This document shows positions 59,527-64,000 of a stretch of DNA of 64,000 bases, one piece after another. Made by a program: the position numbers and the translations under genes. The stretch is from Filosporella fistucella (lineage: Eukaryota; Ascomycota; Leotiomycetes; Helotiales). Below the pieces are notes generated by a model that saw only the letters and a list, made by a program, of their open reading frames with translations, did not search any database and was not told the DNA's origin. Within the stretch, counting starts at the first letter, position 1; every line of letters starts with the position of its first letter. The stretch covers positions 5,146,001 to 5,210,000 of the forward strand of contig JAQJZZ010000010.1 in the NCBI GenBank assembly GCA_030077755.1, written 5' to 3'.

Positions 59527-60169
59527 TGAGATAAAGGGGAGGTGCCCGAATTGAAGCACAGAATCACGAATACAGACACAGGAACCAGAATAGCTTGAAA
59601 TATGGTTATGAGTACACGATCATGGCATGGCTAGGGGATTATTAGGTTGAGAGTGAGGCGTAGATAGATGAAAAGAATGATTTATCCTACTCGCTTCCCT
59701 AGACGTTTGTGCATTGCAAGCTGTATTGGTCCCTAGATTGCTTTTCGATTGAATCTGTGAGAGAATTCAAGCTTGATAACGAGGAGATGCGAGGTTCCAA
59801 TCCACCTCAATTGCGACTCACTAAGATAGAGGAGGGCAATGAAATGAACGGGGAGAAACGAGGCTGAAAAAGAGGGGATAATCAGAGCTGGATTTTCTAT
59901 GTATGTATTATTTTGCTTGTAAAGTTGGAGGGAGTATCAGGGGGAGACATAGTGTATTTAAAGATAATATTTCACCTCGTAACTTTTCATAACATCTTCC
60001 TTTTTGCTCTCAAGATCAACTTTTCTACTAATGTCCTCAGCTTTCCGATCTGCTTTTTTGTCCATAATTGATTGATGCTCTGCCACATCAGAGCTCTCAA
60101 ATCGAATCCTAATTTCTCATCTGTCTTTCTTCAATAAATACTAGGAGACGACTTTCATACACCGAAACT
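59527..60169. other. Intergenic, 3' side of GDB1
   Basis: 640 bp with no gene recognised. Multiple stops in all frames. Confidence 0.5.
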
Positions 60170-60825
60170 TTAAATTCGTCGAATATTTTCAGTTGTCGCT
60201 GACCGCTGCTTCTCAATGAGACTCATTTGCTTTGCGAGTTGGTCTTCCAAGTGGCTGGTATCCACAGCTTTCAAGATCTGTGAGAACTTCTGTTCGATGT
60301 CTCCAGGTGCCAAAAGGCTTTTCACCCCTATGGATTTGTCAATCATGCAGCATAATGTGAATATTAACTGTTGTATTTTATTCAAATTTTCGAGGCGATC
60401 TTCGAATGACTTCATCTTTGTCGTGGCTTCCTGTATAGAGTCGGCAATGGGAAGAATTTCTGAATGGTGGATAGTTGATGCATTCGCTTTTACTGTAAAG
60501 GGGAAATTGTGCTCTCATTTAACTTAAATTCCGCAAGTCTGTCCTGTAGATCTGAAATCTTCTCGTGAAGCTCTCCATTCTGATATCTTAAGGCCGACAC
60601 AACGTTCTTAATTTACTTGAGTTGTTCCTCGGATACTCTGTACTGATTTCGCCAGAATTGAGTCTCTGGGTCAATTTCTATGTCTTCTCAGTCAGTATCC
60701 ATATCACTACCATCTCCTGTGTTGAAGTGGAAGGAAGCCCAGGTAGCCAGCCTTCGCTCACAAGTGGAACTTCGGGTATGGAGGTATGTGGGGAGAATTC
60801 GGTACTTCCGAAAGGAGAAGACATA
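60170..60825 (-). pseudogene. Decayed coiled-coil protein gene, unidentified
   Basis: Starts MSSPFGSTEFSPHTSIPEVP at 60825. The coding-like text then continues in other frames: EDIEIDPETQFWRNQYRVSE, ALRYQNGELHEKISDLQDRL, ILPIADSIQEATTKMKSFED, and the C-terminal SLLAPGDIEQKFSQILKAVD followed by LEDQLAKQMSLIEKQRSATT. An in-frame TGA and TAA and at least one frameshift interrupt it. The intervals are 31-33 bp, too short for normal introns. The surviving segments are amphipathic heptad helices. Family unknown. A functional gene with very short introns is the alternative. Confidence 0.5.
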
Positions 60826-61924
60826 TTGATGTAAAATGTAGTTGAAAAGATGTTGGCTGAGTGTTGTTGAAATTTTGTTGGCTTTACTGCAGATATATGC
60901 TGTTGGAAGGTGGGATTGATAGAGCTTCTGTTGTAGCAACTCGAAAATTCGAGAATGGTCATCTTTGTTCTCAGAATATCAGATAATGCATGCTCCTATA
61001 TCAGTGACAAGTCCTTGGTCTCAGCAAAGTAAGAAATTGGTGTTGGGTACCCAGGTCTCATCCCCAAATGCGTGATCAATAGCAGGCTCTCCAGCGTAGA
61101 AAAGCAAGCTATTTGATATTTGCGTACTTCTACATCCATAGAAATTTGGTGTCCCATCATTAAAGTATGTGATAGCTGACTGAGGTGAACCATTCTCTGA
61201 ACATCCCAAATTTCTGCGCGTGGCGCCAATATCGCTCACTCTGGACAGTATTGTGGAATCGAGGCAAGTGGCATATATATACCCAAATAAGCTACGGGCA
61301 GGTAACCAAAACCACTCAATCTCAAGCTTATTGTTTCTTTCCTCTTCATTCTATTCACAAAATATTTAGACTAACAGTGAAATAGGTCATACCGGTTGTC
61401 AAATATCCAGAGTCATAGGGCCGAGGATTTTCCAACCGATGAAATGAAATTCAAACTTTGCAAGTGTAGCCCTTGATCACGGCGAAATTGTAAATCAGCT
61501 TTTCCGCTTTCTCGATGATTGAGCGGTTTGTATCTGTGGATCAAGCTTAACGAATAGTGGTAGAACGACTGCTCTAAATCGTAGCAAAGTAAAACCCCCC
61601 ATTGAAGTAAAAACATGCCCCAATTAAGCTTAAAGGGAACGATAATATGGCACAATGTAAGTAAACAAGTTTCTTCTACAACAAAGACTTGAGGTTTAAG
61701 TGGTTACAAATCTTTTGTGGTGAACTTTTCTCTCCTTCAATCGAAGCAGACGACAGGAACTAGACAAGGGCAAGGCAGGAATACGTGACTATCGATTATT
61801 TCAAGGGCCGAAGCTTTAATTCTCATAAGCTAGGCAACCAAAGCAGCTAACAATATTCAACCCCGCAACCTAGACACCATGTCTCTTCTATGGACATCTC
61901 ATATCAGGTGCAAGTTCGCATAGC
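60826..61924. other. Gene-poor region
   Basis: 1.1 kb with no supported gene; AT-rich with stops in all frames. Confidence 0.45.
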
Positions 61925-62720
61925 TCAATCGGTTGAACTTATGCGCCAACGTAAATAACACTCAGCCCAGGCATCAAGATCCTCAAGGAATGCAGTGGAT
62001 ATAGCATTCTTAGCCAGAGACAACGTTCCAAACATCTCCGAGAAAAGGTGCTCTTCCCACATCCAATTTGCCCGTAAACACCATAACGTGAGCGATGCCA
62101 GCCAAAGATTGGAGGCTGGCACTTTCTGTGCAATGGACGTGAATGACTTTTTGATCGTAGCCAACTTTGACATCGCCACATATGTTCCTCTTCTTACGAT
62201 GGATAAAACAGTATCAAGTTGTGTAGTGGAAGGACATGCATACTCGCAATCTGCTTTTGAGCGAAGGGCATCAATCGCGCGCTCCATCAAGTGAATAGCA
62301 AAACGATCCGTGGCCCCGGCACTTGTATTCGTACCCAGACATTCGTTTGAGGCTTCATCTGGTGTTCATATAGTTCCCCCTCTGCCTGCGCGGCCAGTGA
62401 ACTCCGGGGAACCGCCGTGTCTTTTTCTATTTCTGATGCGTCTTCCACCATATCCCTTGTAGCATCAAAATCTCTAAAGCTCTCCTGGATACGGAGAAGC
62501 AGCCGTTTGCGTCCTTCACTGAATGGAGACTCGGCAAGCTCCTCTCAATGAGAGACTTCTTGGAAAAGTTGGTCTCGAAGAAGTTCAGTCTCCTGATCAG
62601 TCAATTCTGGGAGATGTTGGTCATCAAGTTTCCCAAATGAGATAGCAGCAACCAGATGTGCGATCTTCGCGGAGATTGGATCGTGAGGCATCACAAATCG
62701 GTAATTGGGGGGTATTGGTA
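61925..62720 (-). pseudogene. Degenerate gene with in-frame stop, unidentified
   Basis: From MECLPIPPNYRFVMPHDPIS (62720) the frame is open for 61 codons to a TGA (62547..62549). It then stays open for about 80 more (EELAESPFSEGRKRLLLRIQ, DATRDMVEDASEIEKDTAVP, AAQAEGELYEHQMKPQT) before another stop. A shifted frame (MERAIDALRSKADCEYACPS ... SLAKNAISTAFLEDLDAWAE) continues to 61925. CGA-to-TGA change could explain the first stop, as in repeat-induced point mutation, but a single base does not prove it. Family not recognised. Confidence 0.4.
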
Positions 62721-63939
62721 GACATTCCATCGTAGCTGCTTTTCGGTATATGTAAAATAGTAAGCAGGTGGACATGAAGACAGCAGGGCAATTAAGGTAA
62801 ATTATTTGCAAAGAAAAATGTTTTGAATCGAGAAGTTTCGGGTTTTGATCAAAACCACAGTATAAAAAAATTATAAGGAACGAAGTTTCGATCTTCCAGA
62901 ACATGGATTTGGCTGGAAAAATCATCTAAATTATGGACCGTGTAGTCTTACTGGACCATTCTATTGAGGACAATGGCAGACAAATTTCAGGTACCTTCTA
63001 GATGGGCGATCATACCTATCACGATTTGAGAAAAAGATTTCGATGACAAAAGTGAAACTCGATACCAATTGTCAAATCCTATCTTGCCGTCCTCTCTCTG
63101 AACTTGCGCCATCTGGTCACTAACTGCCCCAGATTGGCTCATATCAGATAGAAACGAAAGTGAATGTGACTGGGGACTTTGGAGAATAGGGGAAAGGACT
63201 GATACAGTAACTATTTCGAATACAACCTGGTCTTTTATTTTCAACATTGTCTCGGTAAAGAGTTATTGTCAAGTCCTTATTTTCATTGAAATTGAAACTA
63301 ACAGACGAGGCCAGCTTAAAAAGGGGCACTTCTTCCCCCACAATGTATCTCAAACATTGAATAGCACATAATAGAAACTCTGTTACTCTATCACTAAAAT
63401 TATTGGTTTGTTTAGATTTGAAAAGCAATGTGGTGTTTCCAGTGAACGATGTTGGCATGACAAGCGTTGGTAGTGTTCATCACACATTTCTACCAACATC
63501 GCGCTTTACATCAAAACATGGGGGATTTCAGGACTAAATCTTTGGTCACTAGGCAAAAAATTATACAAGCTGTTTTTTCTGACCGAACAAATCTCTCGCT
63601 GCTTGGGAAGTGAAGATGCGATCACTCTTGAGCGGAATAGCGCTAGCCAGTCAGCTTTGCGAAGGGTGGATCCTGCTAGCGAATAGCCTCACTTAGAGTC
63701 CAAACTCCAGAAAGGGTACGACGTACTTCTAGAAGCTATGGTATGTGTTCTACAGCATAGTGTTGAAAAAAGACGTTCACTACTCTTTTCCTACTTCATT
63801 CCCACACTCAACTTCAATCTTGCATACAAATATACGAAAAACACAAACGGCCTCTTCATATTCACTTCAACAGTTGTTAGTCCAGCAAAACTTTGCTCAA
63901 CTTTCTTCAATCCTTTTACTTCAGAGATTGTACAACGAA
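62721..63939. other. Gene-poor region and upstream region of the last gene
   Basis: 1.2 kb. Minus-strand frames at 63458..63144 and 63247..62987 have protein-like stretches (SSVSFNFNENKDLTITLYRD; AQVQREDGKIGFDNWYRVS) and may be further relics or an unmodelled gene. The last 150 bp before 63940 form a C/T- and A-rich leader typical of a fungal promoter. Confidence 0.35.
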
Positions 63940-64000
63940 ATGGCTCCAATTCAAAGCCAATCTGCCCCGGTCCGGACTGCCTTCAACAACCCGGATGAGC
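63940..64000 (+). CDS. Start of a gene running off the window (unidentified)
   Basis: An ATG in good context (AACGAAATGGCTCC) follows a pyrimidine-rich leader and opens MAPIQSQSAPVRTAFNNPDE, which remains open to the window end (20 codons). Too short to assign a family. Confidence 0.55.
   Translation, partial: MAPIQSQSAPVRTAFNNPDE

Noticed and set aside
59790..59812. B-box-like word GAGGTTCCAATCCACCTC suggesting a tRNA
   Set aside because: No matching A box, acceptor stem or cloverleaf could be folded around it.
61918..61950. A-box-like TAGCTCAATCGGTT suggesting a tRNA
   Set aside because: No B box or acceptor stem downstream at the right distance; it lies in a degenerate region.

Overview
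This window comes from a filamentous ascomycete (Pezizomycotina, possibly Leotiomycetes; the class-level guess is weak). The reasons are short GT-AG introns of about 44-125 bp with CTAAC-like branch points, HET-domain genes, a 2EXR protein, a UstYa-family (DUF3328) gene and a Zn2Cys6 regulator. No prokaryotic feature, CRISPR array or convincing tRNA was seen. I resolved most gene models to exon level by checking that reading frame and splice phase agree; these are predictions without transcript support.

Left accessory part (1-9.6 kb): a HET-domain gene truncated by the window edge, an MFSD1-like MFS transporter, a UstYa-family gene, and, 0.9 kb away in divergent orientation, a short secreted protein made of four Tyr/Cys repeats with Kex2-type KR sites. 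Transporter, UstYa oxidase-like protein and repeat precursor together resemble a minimal fungal RiPP (dikaritin-type) locus. This is the best candidate here for an undescribed system.

Central part (9.6-29.5 kb): mostly core or conserved genes: a gamma-glutamylcyclotransferase-like protein, BET2 (Rab geranylgeranyltransferase beta), a nuclear-looking hypothetical with unusually long introns, MSH3, a 2EXR protein, an F-box-like protein and an unusual zinc-ribbon/SDR protein. Several multi-kilobase gene-poor stretches separate them.

Accessory part (29.5-41 kb): an allantoate-permease-type MFS gene broken into two head-to-head halves around a small palindrome, an APH-type phosphotransferase, a Zn2Cys6 regulator followed by a DHA2-type MFS exporter with six same-strand TCGGAC motifs between them, and a second HET gene.

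Right part (41-59.5 kb): an MBD4-like HhH-GPD DNA glycosylase with a long repeat-rich N-terminus, cytochrome c1 (CYT1), DAHP synthase (ARO3-like, with CPC1/GCN4-type TGAGTCA sites and a 6-nt first exon), a cupin, NAD-dependent glycerol-3-phosphate dehydrogenase (GPD1) and, divergent from it, glycogen debranching enzyme (GDB1). From 59.5 to 63.9 kb the sequence is gene-poor with decayed coding fragments, and a new gene starts at 63940 and runs off the end.
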